This document shows positions 24,641 to 34,399 of a stretch of DNA of 64,000 nt, one piece after another. Source of the stretch: Cypionkella aquatica (lineage in GTDB: Bacteria > Pseudomonadota > Alphaproteobacteria > Rhodobacterales > Rhodobacteraceae); the NCBI RefSeq assembly GCF_030161095.1, contig NZ_BSPP01000003.1:94089-158088 (forward strand), read 5' to 3'. The translations under genes and the position numbers were made by a program. Each line of letters begins with the position of its first letter. Positions within the stretch are counted from its first letter, which is position 1. Under the pieces are notes generated by a model. It was not told where the DNA came from and searched no databases. It saw only the letters and a program-made list of their open reading frames with translations.

Positions 24641-26976
24641 CAATGGGCAAACCCCTTCCGCACGACAGCGCCCCCCTGCACGTCACAGGCGAGGCCCGCT
24701 ATCTTGACGACCTGCCGTTGCCCGCAGGCACCCTGCACGCCGCTTTCGGCCTGTCCAGCTGTGCCCACGGCAGCATCACCGCCATCGACCTCTCCGCCGT
24801 CCGCACAGCACCCGGCGTCCTCAAAGTCTATGCGGCGGCAGACTTCACCGAGATGCCCGATTGTTCGCCCTCCACCCATGACGAACCGCTGCTGGCGACA
24901 GGCGAGGTCCACTACGCAGGCCAGCCGATCTTCCTCGTCATCGCCGACACCCATCTGAATGCCCGTAAAGCCGCCCGCCTTGGCCAGATTACCTACGCCG
25001 AACGCCCCGCCCTGTTGACCGTCGATGACGCCATGGCGGCCAATTCCCGCTTCGAGGCAGGCCCGATCATCTGGACCAAAGGCGACGCCGCCGCCGCCAT
25101 CACCAACGCCCCGCTTCAGATCGAAGGCACGATGGAGGTCGGCGGGCAGGAACATTTCTACCTCGAAGGCCAGATCGCCGCCGCGCTGCCGCAAGAAGAC
25201 GGCGTGCATATCTATTCCTCCACCCAACACCCGACCGAGATTCAACACAAAGTTGCCCATGCCCTGCACCTGCCAATGTCCGCCGTCCGCGTGGAAACCC
25301 GCCGCATGGGCGGTGGTTTTGGTGGCAAGGAAAGCCAAGGCAACGCGCTTGCCATCGCTTGTGCCATCGCCGCGCGCGATCTGAACCGCCCCTGCAAGAT
25401 GCGCTACGACCGCGACGACGATATGATGATCACCGGCAAACGCCACGATCTGCGCATCAATTACCGGGCGGGCATCGACGCCGAAGGCCGCATCCTTGGG
25501 CTGGACTTTACCCATCTGATCCGCTGCGGCTGGGCGCAAGACCTGTCGCTGGCAGTGGCCGATCGCGCCATGCTCCACGCCGACAATTGCTATCATCTGC
25601 CCGACATTCGCATTGAATCGCACCGCTTGAAAACCAACACCCAATCCGCCACCGCCTATCGCGGCTTCGGCGGCCCACAAGGCATCGTCGGGATGGAGCG
25701 GGTGATCGACCACATCGCCCACACGCTGAAAAAAGATCCCAACGATATCCGCAAACTCAACTACTATCGCGCCGCCCCGCCCACCGGCCCCGGCACCAGC
25801 CACCGCATCGGCGCCACCTATTCGCCCAAAAACCACATCCCGCAAACCACCCCCTACTTTATGGAGGTGGAAGATTTCATCGGCCAAGACATCACCGACG
25901 CCTTGGAGAAATCGAGCAATTATCATGCCCGCCGTGCCGAAATCGCGGCTTGGAACAGCACAAATCCGATCCTAAAGCGCGGCCTCGCCTTTACCCCGGT
26001 CAAGTTCGGCATCTCGTTCACCCTGACATGGCTGAACCAAGCGGGGGCCTTGGTGCATGTCTATCAAGACGGCTCGATCCACCTCAATCACGGCGGCACC
26101 GAGATGGGTCAGGGCCTGAACCAAAAGGTCGCGCAAGTCGCGGCATCTGTGTTCGGTGTTGACACCGCACAGGTGAAAATCACCGCCACTGACACCGCCA
26201 AAGTCCCCAACACCTCGGCCACCGCAGCCTCATCCGGGGCCGATATGAACGGCATGGCCGCACAAAACGCCTGTCAGATCATCCGCGACCGCATCGCCGA
26301 TTTCCTTGCCGACAAGCTCGGCACCAAGGCCGCCAAAATCCAATTTGAAAACGGTCAGATCCGCGCCGGATCGGACTCCTACCCCTTCGCCCAAGTCATC
26401 GCGTGGGCCTACCAAGCCCGCATCTCGCTGTCTTCCACCGGCTTCTACGCCACCCCCAAAATCAACTGGGACCGCGTCAAAGGCAAAGGCCGCCCGTTCC
26501 TCTATTTCGCCTATGGCGCCGCGATCACCGAAGTCGTCATTGACACTTTAACCGGCGAAAATCGCATCCTGCGCACCGACATCCTGCACGACGCCGGAAC
26601 CTCCCTGAACCCCGCCTTAGACATCGGCCAGGTTGAGGGTGCCTATGTCCAAGGTGCAGGCTGGCTGACCACCGAAGAACTGGTCTGGAACGCCAAAGGC
26701 AGCCTCACCACCCACGCCCCCAGCACCTACAAAATCCCCGCCTGCTCGGACCGCCCGCGCATCTTCAACGTCGCCCTGTGGGACAGGCCCAACCGCGAAC
26801 ACACCGTCGGCAAATCCAAAGCCGTGGGCGAGCCGCCCTTCAACCTAGGCATCTCCGCCTTCCTCGCGCTGTCAGATGCGATAGCGGCTTGCGGCGACGG
26901 CAGCCGCTACCCCAACCTCGATGCCCCCGCGACGCCAGAACGCATCCTCGCCGCAGTCGAGGGCCAACGCGCATGA
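24637..26976 (+). CDS. xdhB: Xanthine dehydrogenase large subunit XdhB (molybdopterin)
   Basis: Molybdenum-cofactor subunit that hydroxylates hypoxanthine and xanthine. 779 residues, standard for the bacterial XdhAB type. Visible landmarks: [10 protein letters not shown] with the substrate-channel Glu region, GGGFGGKE for cofactor binding, [10 protein letters not shown] with the substrate Arg, and the catalytic Glu in [11 protein letters not shown] near the C-terminus. Second gene of xdhABC with an ATGA overlap to xdhA. Confidence 0.96.
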   Translation: MTMGKPLPHDSAPLHVTGEARYLDDLPLPAGTLHAAFGLSSCAHGSITAIDLSAVRTAPGVLKVYAAADFTEMPDCSPSTHDEPLLATGEVHYAGQPIFLVIADTHLNARKAARLGQITYAERPALLTVDDAMAANSRFEAGPIIWTKGDAAAAITNAPLQIEGTMEVGGQEHFYLEGQIAAALPQEDGVHIYSSTQHPTEIQHKVAHALHLPMSAVRVETRRMGGGFGGKESQGNALAIACAIAARDLNRPCKMRYDRDDDMMITGKRHDLRINYRAGIDAEGRILGLDFTHLIRCGWAQDLSLAVADRAMLHADNCYHLPDIRIESHRLKTNTQSATAYRGFGGPQGIVGMERVIDHIAHTLKKDPNDIRKLNYYRAAPPTGPGTSHRIGATYSPKNHIPQTTPYFMEVEDFIGQDITDALEKSSNYHARRAEIAAWNSTNPILKRGLAFTPVKFGISFTLTWLNQAGALVHVYQDGSIHLNHGGTEMGQGLNQKVAQVAASVFGVDTAQVKITATDTAKVPNTSATAASSGADMNGMAAQNACQIIRDRIADFLADKLGTKAAKIQFENGQIRAGSDSYPFAQVIAWAYQARISLSSTGFYATPKINWDRVKGKGRPFLYFAYGAAITEVVIDTLTGENRILRTDILHDAGTSLNPALDIGQVEGAYVQGAGWLTTEELVWNAKGSLTTHAPSTYKIPACSDRPRIFNVALWDRPNREHTVGKSKAVGEPPFNLGISAFLALSDAIAACGDGSRYPNLDAPATPERILAAVEGQRA

Positions 26977-27152
26977 CCCTTCCGCATCCGATGTTCAAGA
27001 ATAATCATAGCCCCAAACCGCCCACACCTGCCCCGGAAGCCAAGGCGAAAAGCACTCTGATCAAGCACCATGCCACGCGCCTTCAAATCATCCGCTTGCA
27101 CCAAACCGATTTTTCGCGGCAAAAACCGTGGCCCCGGCAGCGCAATGTTTGA
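26973..27152 (+). CDS. Possible 59-residue protein between xdhB and xdhC
   Basis: A small frame starts with an ATGA overlap to the xdhB stop and ends over the first codons of xdhC. The product is basic and proline/lysine rich (FKNNHSPKPPTPAPEAKAKS) with no recognised domain. In most relatives xdhC follows xdhB closely, so this 168-base spacer is unusual. It may merely couple translation from xdhB to xdhC. Coding value uncertain. Confidence 0.3.
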   Translation: MTLPHPMFKNNHSPKPPTPAPEAKAKSTLIKHHATRLQIIRLHQTDFSRQKPWPRQRNV

Positions 27153-28074
27153 CCTATCCCAACTGGCACAAACCGTCACCCAAAACGGCCCCACCGCCCG
27201 CGTCGTCATCGCCGCCCACCAAGGCTCCTCCCCCCGCGAAGTCGGCGCGGCCATGCTGGTCTGGGCCACAGGCCAATCTGGCACCATCGGCGGCGGCGCG
27301 CTGGAACATCAAGCCACCGAACAGGCCCGCGCCCTGCTGCGAAGCCACGGCAAATCCCTCACCCACACCGCGCTTGGCCCGAAACTCGGCCAATGCTGCG
27401 GCGGCGCGGTCACCCTGTTCACCGAGGTGTTCACGCTGGAAACCCTGCCCGAACCCGCCCCCCTGATCGCCCGCCCCACCAGCGACCAACCGATGCCGCT
27501 CGCCGTCAAACGCCTGCTGAGCACCGCCCGCAATCAAGGCATGCGCCCCGGCCCGCAGCTGCTGCAAGGCTGGATGATCGAGCCCCTGTCGGCCCCGCAG
27601 CGCCACCTTTGGATCTGGGGCGCAGGCCATGTTGGTCGCGCCCTAGTCCACACCCTCGCCCCGCTGCCCGATCTGCACATCACATGGATCGACACAGCGC
27701 CCGACCGTTTCCCCGACGCCATACCTGATAACATCACCGCCCTGCCCGCGCCAAACCCCGCCAACGCCGTCGCCCTCGCGCCGCACCATGCCGAGCATCT
27801 GATCCTCACCTATTCCCATGCGCTTGATCTCGACCTCTGCCACCGCCTGCTGCTGCACGGCTTCCAAAGCTGCGGCCTGATCGGCAGCGCCACCAAATGG
27901 GCGCGCTTCCAATCCCGCCTGAAAGCCCTCGGCCACGCGCCGCATAGCATCGCCAAAATCACCTGCCCCATTGGTGACCCATCCTTGGGAAAACACCCGC
28001 AAGCCATCGCCATCGGTGTCGCCACCCACCTGCTGCGCCCCGGCGCAAAAGCCGCCCAAAGTCTCACCGCTTGA
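27145..28074 (+). CDS. xdhC: Xanthine dehydrogenase accessory protein XdhC
   Basis: XdhC binds and sulfurates the molybdenum cofactor and inserts it into XdhB. The 309-residue product has the N-terminal XdhC-CoxI domain (VVIAAHQGSSPREVGAAMLV, GTIGGGALEH, CCGGAVTLF) and a C-terminal Rossmann-like domain (LWIWGAGHVGRALV). Start chosen at ATG 27145 (MFDLSQ); an in-frame ATG at 27070 would add 25 residues not typical of the family. Third gene of the xdh operon. Confidence 0.93.
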   Translation: MFDLSQLAQTVTQNGPTARVVIAAHQGSSPREVGAAMLVWATGQSGTIGGGALEHQATEQARALLRSHGKSLTHTALGPKLGQCCGGAVTLFTEVFTLETLPEPAPLIARPTSDQPMPLAVKRLLSTARNQGMRPGPQLLQGWMIEPLSAPQRHLWIWGAGHVGRALVHTLAPLPDLHITWIDTAPDRFPDAIPDNITALPAPNPANAVALAPHHAEHLILTYSHALDLDLCHRLLLHGFQSCGLIGSATKWARFQSRLKALGHAPHSIAKITCPIGDPSLGKHPQAIAIGVATHLLRPGAKAAQSLTA

Positions 28075-28123
28075 CGACCACGACAAAACTGCCAACCCTG
28101 CACCAGACCTTCAAGGGGCACAT

Positions 28124-29413
28124 ATGTTCGACCTGATCCTGCGCCGCGCCAACCTGCCCGATGGCCGCAAAGCCCAAGACATCGCCATCCGCGACGGCAA
28201 AATCGCCGAAATCGCCCCGAACATCGACGCCACCGCGCAAGAAGAAATCGACGCCACGGGCCGCCTCGCCAGCCCGCCCTTCGTCGACCCGCATTTCCAC
28301 ATGGACGCCACCCTCTCACTTGGCCTGCCCCGGATGAACCGCTCCGGCACGCTTCTGGAAGGCATCGCGCTTTGGGGCGAACTTCGCCCCACCCTGACCA
28401 TCGATGCGCTGGTAAGCCGCGCCCTGCGCTACTGCGACCTTGCCGTAACCCAAGGCTTGCTGGCGATCCGCACCCATGTCGATACCTCTGACCCCAAACT
28501 CACCACCGTGCAGGCGATGCTAGAGGTGCAGCAAAAGGTCAAACCTTACATAGACTTGCAACTGGTGGCCTTCCCGCAAGACGGCTACTTCCGCGCCCCC
28601 GAAGGCGTGCAATCGCTGACCCGCGCGCTGGATATGGGCGTCAACATCGTCGGCGGCATCCCGCATTTTGAGCGCACCATGGCCGAAGGCCAAGCATCGG
28701 TCGAAGCCCTCTGCCGCCTTGCCGCCGAGCGTGGCCTGCCCGTCGATATGCACTGCGACGAAACCGACGACCCCCAGTCCCGTCACGTCGAAACCTTGGC
28801 CCAACAGACCATCCGCCATGGGCTACAAGGGCGTGTCGCAGGCTCGCACCTGACTTCGATGCATTCGATGGACAATTACTATGTCTCAAAACTGATCCCG
28901 CTGATCGCGGAATCCCAGATGAACGTGATCCCCAATCCGCTGATCAATATCATGCTGCAAGGCCGCCACGACAGCTACCCCAAACGCCGCGGCATGACCC
29001 GCGTGCCGGAACTGATGGCCGCAGGCATCAACGTCTCGTTCGGGCATGATTGCGTGATGGACCCGTGGTATGCGATGGGCTCGGGCGATATGCTTGAGGT
29101 CGGCCATATGGCGATCCATTCCGCGCAGATGGGCAGCCTTGAAGACAAAACCAAGATCTTCAACGCCCTGACCATCAACTCCGCCAAAACCATGGGGCTG
29201 GAAAACTACGGCCTCGCCCCCGGTTGCAACGCCGACCTGATCCTGCTGCAAGCCCGCGATCCGGCCGAGGCGTTGCGCCTGAAAGCCACCAAACTCTTGG
29301 TGATCAAATCCGGCAAAATCATCGCCCGCACCGCGCCCCGCATAGGCAGCTTGTTCCTCGATGGCCGCCCGTCTGACATCGACCCCGCGATTGGCTTCGC
29401 GCCAGATTACTAG
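28124..29413 (+). CDS. codA: Cytosine deaminase-type amidohydrolase
   Basis: Cytosolic metal-dependent hydrolase that in the CodA family deaminates cytosine to uracil. The 429 residues carry the metal site HFHMDA (about 63-68), MHCDETDD, the substrate region NPLINIMLQGRHDSYPKRRG which closely follows E. coli CodA, and SFGHDCVMDPWY with the catalytic Asp. ATG follows AAGGGGCA. It sits 49 bases after xdhC and is probably co-transcribed, which adds pyrimidine or modified purine-ring deamination to the purine oxidation operon; a different base substrate such as isoguanine is possible for the family. Confidence 0.85.
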   Translation: MFDLILRRANLPDGRKAQDIAIRDGKIAEIAPNIDATAQEEIDATGRLASPPFVDPHFHMDATLSLGLPRMNRSGTLLEGIALWGELRPTLTIDALVSRALRYCDLAVTQGLLAIRTHVDTSDPKLTTVQAMLEVQQKVKPYIDLQLVAFPQDGYFRAPEGVQSLTRALDMGVNIVGGIPHFERTMAEGQASVEALCRLAAERGLPVDMHCDETDDPQSRHVETLAQQTIRHGLQGRVAGSHLTSMHSMDNYYVSKLIPLIAESQMNVIPNPLINIMLQGRHDSYPKRRGMTRVPELMAAGINVSFGHDCVMDPWYAMGSGDMLEVGHMAIHSAQMGSLEDKTKIFNALTINSAKTMGLENYGLAPGCNADLILLQARDPAEALRLKATKLLVIKSGKIIARTAPRIGSLFLDGRPSDIDPAIGFAPDY

Positions 29414-29450
29414 GCGAGGCTCTCGCGCTCAAACCACGGAGCCTCCGGCG

Positions 29451-29504
29451 GGAGTATTTAGAAAAGAGCAACTGCTTCAGGAATTGCTCTTTTCTAAATA
29501 CTCC
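29451..29504. terminator. Bidirectional terminator, perfect 21-bp hairpin
   Basis: Arms 29451-29471 and 29484-29504 pair perfectly (GGAGTATTTAGAAAAGAGCA plus one A) around a 12-base loop. It separates the convergent codA-type and tetR genes. Related hairpins are at 36542-36625 and 56386-56436. Confidence 0.8.
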
Positions 29505-29507
29505 ATC

Positions 29508-30119
29508 CTATTCTGGCTCCGCGCCGCTCCTCCCAGCCAAAAAGCCGCTCAACAGGCAGGTCAGCGCCTCAATGGCCTTGGGCAAAATCACCTCCGGTTG
29601 CGGGCTGGCAGCCACCCACAAAGCGGCGTTCAACGCAGCGCCATTTATTAGCCGGGCGGCGGCCTCGATGTCGACGGGCTTCAAAAGGCCCTCCGCTTGC
29701 AGCAGAGCAATCTTCTGCCGAGTCGCGGCAAGGCAGGCATTCTGGCTGGGCCATTGCGATGGATCGCCGAGAAAGGCCGGCCCATCCAGCAACACGATCC
29801 GCTGAATTTCAGGGTCTAAAGCTAACTGGATATAGGCCGTGCCCTCCGCGATCAGCCCCTGCCACACCGACGGCGCATCCACCGCCGCCGCCTGCGCTCG
29901 CTGCGCCATCTCACCATCAACTTGCGCCACAACCGCAGCCAACAACCCCTTCTTGTCGCCAAAATTGTGATAGAGCGCGCCACGCGTCAGGCCAGCCCCG
30001 GCGGTCAACTCATCCATCGACGCTTCGGCAAAGCCTTGCTCTGCAAAAGCTTTACGCCCAGCCGTGATCAGTTTGGCGCGGGTTTCTTCCATCATTTCTG
30101 TGCGACGTTTTGCGGCCAT
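29508..30119 (-). CDS. TetR-family repressor
   Basis: A 203-residue regulator. The N-terminal helix-turn-helix (about 10-56) has FAEQGFAEASMDELTAGAG and LTRGALYHNFGDKKGLL, a canonical TetR signature; the C-terminal part is a helical ligand domain (TetR_C, YxxLALDPEIQRIVLLDGPAF). Start set at ATG 30119 after GAGGG; a GTG at 30134 is in frame but overlaps operator 1. Divergent from ridA across three ATACGATSCGTAT palindromes, so it very likely represses both itself and ridA. Confidence 0.92.
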   Translation of the reverse strand: MAAKRRTEMMEETRAKLITAGRKAFAEQGFAEASMDELTAGAGLTRGALYHNFGDKKGLLAAVVAQVDGEMAQRAQAAAVDAPSVWQGLIAEGTAYIQLALDPEIQRIVLLDGPAFLGDPSQWPSQNACLAATRQKIALLQAEGLLKPVDIEAAARLINGAALNAALWVAASPQPEVILPKAIEALTCLLSGFLAGRSGAEPE

Positions 30120-30134
30120 TTCACCCTCACTCAC

Positions 30135-30197
30135 ATACGATGCGTATCCATATTGACATACGATCCGTATGCCTTATAGATAACATACGCTCCGTAT
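30135..30197. promoter_or_regulatory. Three TetR-type operators
   Basis: Palindromes ATACGATGCGTAT (30135-30147), ATACGATCCGTAT (30158-30170) and ATACGCTCCGTAT (30185-30197). The second lies within the spacer of the ridA promoter, the others flank it. Centre-to-centre distances are 23 and 27 bases. Confidence 0.85.
30153..30180 (+). promoter_or_regulatory. Sigma70 promoter of ridA
   Basis: TTGACA (30153-30158), 16-base spacer, TATAGA (30175-30180): close to consensus. Operator 2 fills the spacer, so repression by promoter occlusion is expected. Confidence 0.75.
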
Positions 30198-30282
30198 ATA
30201 AAATTCCAAGCAGAATGTGTAGCAGCTTCTGCATCGGATTTCCCGAACAGCAACCGCAACCAAACCCAAAAAGGATTTCCAA

Positions 30283-30675
30283 ATGACACAGCGCAGCGCC
30301 GTCTTCCCGGCCAACCGTCACGCGCTTTACGAAGCGCATGGCTATTCCGCCGCGATCCGCTCGGGCGATCTGTTGTTCGTCTCAGGCCAAGTCGGCAGCC
30401 GCGCGGATGGCAACCCGGAGCCGAATTTTGAGGCTCAAGTCCGGCTGGCCTTTGCCAATCTGAGCGCCACACTTGCCGCCGCTGGCTGTAACTTCGATGA
30501 TATCGTCGATATCACCAGCTTCCACACTGACCCCGAAAACCAGTTCGCAACCATCATGCAGGTCAAAGCCGAGATCTTCGCGGCACCACCCTATCCAAAC
30601 TGGACGGCCCTCGGGGTGACTTGGCTGGCGGGTTTCGACTTTGAAATCAAGGTGATCGCGCGCATTCCCGATTAA
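30283..30675 (+). CDS. RidA/YjgF-family enamine/imine deaminase
   Basis: A 130-residue single-domain protein that in its family hydrolyses reactive enamine/imine intermediates or acts on related small molecules as a trimer. The family patterns LLFVSGQVGSRADG, DDIVDITSFHTD and LGVTWLAGFDFEIKVIA are present, but the typical catalytic Arg in the R-x-x-x-x-V region near the end reads WLAGFDFEIKVIARIPD, so it belongs to a RidA subfamily rather than to canonical RidA. Controlled by the adjacent TetR operators. ATG after AAGGATTTCCAA. Confidence 0.85.
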   Translation: MTQRSAVFPANRHALYEAHGYSAAIRSGDLLFVSGQVGSRADGNPEPNFEAQVRLAFANLSATLAAAGCNFDDIVDITSFHTDPENQFATIMQVKAEIFAAPPYPNWTALGVTWLAGFDFEIKVIARIPD

Positions 30676-30783
30676 ACTCAGGCGCATGACAGGCTGAGCA
30701 GTTCAGGCCCGGCCTTTCTGATCCCAGAGATGGGGGAGCCTTGCAGACAGCAACTCATAGGGTGCTGTCCGCGCTGCAGACGC

Positions 30784-30830
30784 CGATTTATGGCTGCATA
30801 AATCGTGACGATTTATGCAGCCATAAATCG
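30784..30830. terminator. Perfect 22-bp inverted repeat between convergent genes
   Basis: Arms 30784-30805 and 30809-30830 are exact reverse complements (core GATTTATGGCTGCATAAATC) with only TGA between. It is located 108 bases after ridA and ends at the base before the deaminase stop, so it probably stops both transcripts. Confidence 0.65.
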
Positions 30831-31313
30831 CTATCCCCAAACCCCGACATGTACCAAAGCCGCTTCCTCCTCCAGCATCGGCCCGATCACCTCGACCTGC
30901 CGCTGCCCCGCCGCAAACACCACCCGGCAGGGCAAATCCAAGGTTGGGTTTTCGGGATGATTGCCGGTGATCTCCTTCAAATGATGCTCTGACATCCCAT
31001 AAACAACCCGCTTCAACCCGGTCCAATAAATCGCCCCGGCGCACATCGCACAGGGCTCTGCCGAGGTGTAAATCGTGCATTCCCGCAGCAATTCCATCGG
31101 CAAACTTGTTGAGGCCCGTGTCATCAGCACCCGTTCGGCATGCCCGGTCATATCGTGATCCGGCATGAATGCATTGTGCTGCGTCATCAGCACCGCACCA
31201 TCCGGCCCGACCAGTATAGAGGCGAACGGATGCACCCCAGCCTCGCGCGCCTTTAGCGACTCGGCAATCGCCAGCCGCAACAGTGCCACATGATCCAGTT
31301 CCGTGCCCGCCAT
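30831..31313 (-). CDS. Nucleoside/guanine deaminase-type CDA-fold enzyme
   Basis: A 160-residue zinc deaminase with the CDA-fold signature GHAERVLM (His ligand and proton-shuttle Glu) and SAEPCAMCAGAIYW (two Cys ligands). The YW after the PCxxC is typical of guanine deaminase GuaD rather than tRNA adenosine deaminase TadA, and the xdh and nucleoside-transport neighbours favour guanine-to-xanthine deamination. Start set at ATG 31313 (MAGTELDHVALL); longer in-frame starts lack support. Convergent with ridA. Confidence 0.82.
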   Translation of the reverse strand: MAGTELDHVALLRLAIAESLKAREAGVHPFASILVGPDGAVLMTQHNAFMPDHDMTGHAERVLMTRASTSLPMELLRECTIYTSAEPCAMCAGAIYWTGLKRVVYGMSEHHLKEITGNHPENPTLDLPCRVVFAAGQRQVEVIGPMLEEEAALVHVGVWG

Positions 31314-31785
31314 CGCCCACTCCTGTTGCAGCCAAACCTGACACCAAGGCTGGCCGTATCTGGTTGGGCAATCAAGCCAAGTCTCACTCAAATTCTGCGG
31401 TATAATTCAGCAACTGCTTCGCTCTATGCCTGAAAATACATCGCCCGCTTGCAGCAGGATCAAGCTTCGCGCTCAAACTCTCTCATTCAACATACTGATA
31501 TTGCTGATATCTATGCCCAAATCCCAAGGCCAGATTTCCACCCGATCCCGGCACGCGGCGCTTGATAGCGCAAAGCCATCCGGTCTAACCTTGCCAAATA
31601 AATTTGCGCAAAAACCGGGCATCCACGCCCGACCGCGAAACCCTGAAACACCGCCGCTTTCAAGAAAAACCATCGCAATTACCGGCCCGAAACTTGAAAG
31701 TCTTTCAACTGCAAACCGCATAGCCCGCAGCCTTGCCACAGTGTCCACTACGCCACCCGCCCGACCCAGAGGAAACGAGCCAACG
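31314..31785. promoter_or_regulatory. Gene-less control region of the nucleoside ABC operon
   Basis: 472 bases between divergent genes. The reading frame of the ATPase extends upstream but without a credible start. A perfect palindrome TTGAAAG-T-CTTTCAA (31694-31708) lies 78 bases before the ATPase ATG and a second, GATAT-TGCTG-ATATC, is at 31497-31511; both could be operators. No riboswitch recognised. Confidence 0.45.
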
Positions 31786-33327
31786 ATGCAAACGCCGCCA
31801 CGCCTTGACCTTTCGGGCATTACAAAACGCTTCCCCGGTGTGCTCGCCAATGATCAGGTCAGCTTTGCGGTGCAACCCGGTGAAATCCACGCCCTGCTTG
31901 GCGAAAATGGTGCTGGCAAATCGACCTTGGTGAAGATGATCTACGGCATTATGCAGCCCGATGCCGGGGTGATCCGCTGGAACGGCGCGCCAATCACCAT
32001 CGCCAACCCCAAAGCCGCGCGCAAACTTGGCATCGGCATGGTGTTCCAACATTTCTCGCTGTTTGAGGCGATGACGGTCTTAGAGAATATTGCCCTCGGC
32101 ATGGATGCCAAAATCCCCGCCCGCGATCTTGAGGCAAAGATCGTCGCGGTGATGCAGCAATATGGGTTGAAGCTGGAACCCCACCGCATCGTCTCGACCC
32201 TGTCGGTGGGCGAGCGTCAACGCATTGAAATCGTGCGCGCTTTGCTGTTGAACCCCAATCTTCTGATCATGGACGAGCCGACTTCGGTGCTGACCCCGCA
32301 AGAGGTCGAACAGCTGTTCGTCGTGCTGCGGCAACTGGCTGCCGAGGGCTGCTCGATCCTGTATATCTCTCATAAACTGCACGAAATCAAAGCCTTGTGC
32401 GATACCGCCACCATCTTGCGCGGCGGCAAGCTGGTCGATACCTGCGATCCTGCGGTGGAAACTTCGCGCTCGATGGCCGAAAAGATGATCGGCGGCAGCC
32501 TAAAAGACATTCAACGCGGTGAAGGCCGGGCTTTGGGCAAACCCAAGCTGATCGTGCAAGGGCTTTCCGTGCCAAAAGACGGCCCCTTTGGTGTCGCGCT
32601 GAAAGACATTGGTTTTTCGGTGAAAGCAGGCGAGATTTTTGGCATCGCGGGCGTTGCGGGCAATGGCCAGAACGCGCTGCTGCTGGCACTGTCCGGCGAG
32701 GTTGCCGCCCAGAACGCCGAAGCGATCTATGTCGATACCACTTGTGTCGGCGCGCTCAGCGCCAAGCAACGCCGCTTGGCTGGCATGGCGTCCGTCCCCG
32801 AAGAACGCAACGGCCACGCCGCCGTGCCCGATTTCAGCCTGTCCGACAACGCCATCCTGACCGCCCGCGATCGTATGGGCATGGTCTCGGGCGGCATGGT
32901 CAACGCCCGCACCGCCAAAACCTACGCGGGCGAGGTTATCACTGCGTTTTCCGTCAAAGCCACCGGACCCGCCGCCATGGCCGACAGCCTGTCCGGCGGC
33001 AATTTGCAAAAGTTCATCATGGGCCGCGAGATCATGCAGAAACCGCAGGTTCTGGTGGTAAGCCAGCCGACATGGGGCGTTGATGCGGGCGCTGCCGCTG
33101 CGATCCATCAGGCGCTTGTCGATCTTGCCGCCACGGGGTCCGCCATCGTGGTGATCAGCCAAGACCTTGATGAGTTGCTCTCGCTTTGCGACACCCTCGC
33201 CGTGATCAATGAAGGGCGGCTGTCGAACCCGATGCCTGTCGCCGGCGCCAATATCGAAGAAATCGGCCTGCTCATGGGCGGCATCCACGGTGAAACCCAA
33301 ACCCCGGAGCTATCCCATGCGTCTTAA
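31786..33327 (+). CDS. Nucleoside-type ABC importer, double ATPase subunit
   Basis: A 513-residue protein with two ABC domains, as in YufO/NupO and RbsA-like ATPases. Domain 1 has Walker A GENGAGKST, signature LSVGERQRIEI and Walker B LLIMDEPTSVLT. Domain 2 (from about 265) has a degenerate Walker A GVAGNGQNALLL and signature LSGGNLQKFIMGREI. Start is ATG 31786 after GAGGAAACGAG. It begins a four-gene operon with two permeases and a BMP-family binding protein that together import purine nucleosides or related compounds. Confidence 0.93.
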   Translation: MQTPPRLDLSGITKRFPGVLANDQVSFAVQPGEIHALLGENGAGKSTLVKMIYGIMQPDAGVIRWNGAPITIANPKAARKLGIGMVFQHFSLFEAMTVLENIALGMDAKIPARDLEAKIVAVMQQYGLKLEPHRIVSTLSVGERQRIEIVRALLLNPNLLIMDEPTSVLTPQEVEQLFVVLRQLAAEGCSILYISHKLHEIKALCDTATILRGGKLVDTCDPAVETSRSMAEKMIGGSLKDIQRGEGRALGKPKLIVQGLSVPKDGPFGVALKDIGFSVKAGEIFGIAGVAGNGQNALLLALSGEVAAQNAEAIYVDTTCVGALSAKQRRLAGMASVPEERNGHAAVPDFSLSDNAILTARDRMGMVSGGMVNARTAKTYAGEVITAFSVKATGPAAMADSLSGGNLQKFIMGREIMQKPQVLVVSQPTWGVDAGAAAAIHQALVDLAATGSAIVVISQDLDELLSLCDTLAVINEGRLSNPMPVAGANIEEIGLLMGGIHGETQTPELSHAS

Positions 33328-34399
33328 GCTGGAAAAACGCCCGGCCCCCAGCACCTTCATGTTGATCGCCACCCCGATTGCTTCGGTGCTGCTCACCATG
33401 CTGATCGGCATGATCGTGTTCGACGCCATCGGCATCAACGGCCAGCGCGCCGTGGTCGACATCTTTCTCACCCCCGTGCTTGCCAGCTACAAATGGCAAG
33501 ACGTGGCGGTGAAAGCCGCGCCCTTGATCATCATTGCGCTTGGCCTCTCCATCGGAAATCGCGCACAAATCTGGAACATCGGTGCCGAGGGCCAATATGT
33601 GCTGGGCGCATTGTTCGCCGCAGCTGTCGGCCTATATGCTGGCCCTGATGCGGGTGCTGCGACGCTGATCCTGATGATCCTCGCAGGTATCATCGGCGGG
33701 GCTGCTTGGGCCGCCATCCCCGCGCTGCTGAAAACCCGCTGGGACGTGAACGAAATCTTAACCTCGCTGATGCTCACCTACGTGTCCTTCCAAGTGCTGG
33801 GCTTTCTGGTCGGCGGCCCGTGGAAAGACCCCAACGGCCGCAACTTCCCCGCCACCGCCCCCCTGCCCGAGGGTCTGACCCTGCCGATCCTGTTTCCCGG
33901 ATCGACCGTTCACCTCGGCGTCGCCATCGCGCTGATCCTGCCGTTTCTCTTCTGGATCCTCATGTCCCGCTCGGTCTTCGGCTTTCAGATCCGCGTCGTA
34001 GGCTCCGCCCCGCATGCTGCCCGCCACGGCGGCTTTGACGCCAAACAAACCATCTGGATGGCACTGCTGATCGGCGGCGGCATGGCGGGTCTTGCCGGTG
34101 CGCTGGAGTTCACCGGCTCGCTCAAAGCCATCGGCTTGGGCTTCCCCTCCGGCTATGGCTTCACCGCCATCATCGTGGCCTTTCTGGGTCGGCTGCACCC
34201 GATCGGCTGCCTGATCGCGGGGATCGTGCTGGCAATCACCTATGTCGGCGGCCAAGTCGCCCAAACCACCGTCCATATCCCGAACTCCACCGCTGGCATC
34301 TTCCAGGCCATGATGCTGTTCTTCATCCTCGCCTCTGACATTCTGATCCGCTACCGCGTCCGGGTGATCAAAGCCAAACCGTCAGGAGCGCAGGCATGA
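33317..34399 (+). CDS. Nucleoside-type ABC importer permease 1
   Basis: A 360-residue membrane subunit (BPD_transp_2 family, YufP/NupP-like) with about ten hydrophobic segments. IALGLSIGNRAQIWNIGAEGQ is the conserved loop of this family. ATG 33317 overlaps the ATPase stop by 11 bases; a longer start upstream is ruled out by that overlap and by the typical N-terminus MRLKLEKRP. Next permease starts with an ATGA overlap. Confidence 0.92.
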   Translation: MRLKLEKRPAPSTFMLIATPIASVLLTMLIGMIVFDAIGINGQRAVVDIFLTPVLASYKWQDVAVKAAPLIIIALGLSIGNRAQIWNIGAEGQYVLGALFAAAVGLYAGPDAGAATLILMILAGIIGGAAWAAIPALLKTRWDVNEILTSLMLTYVSFQVLGFLVGGPWKDPNGRNFPATAPLPEGLTLPILFPGSTVHLGVAIALILPFLFWILMSRSVFGFQIRVVGSAPHAARHGGFDAKQTIWMALLIGGGMAGLAGALEFTGSLKAIGLGFPSGYGFTAIIVAFLGRLHPIGCLIAGIVLAITYVGGQVAQTTVHIPNSTAGIFQAMMLFFILASDILIRYRVRVIKAKPSGAQA

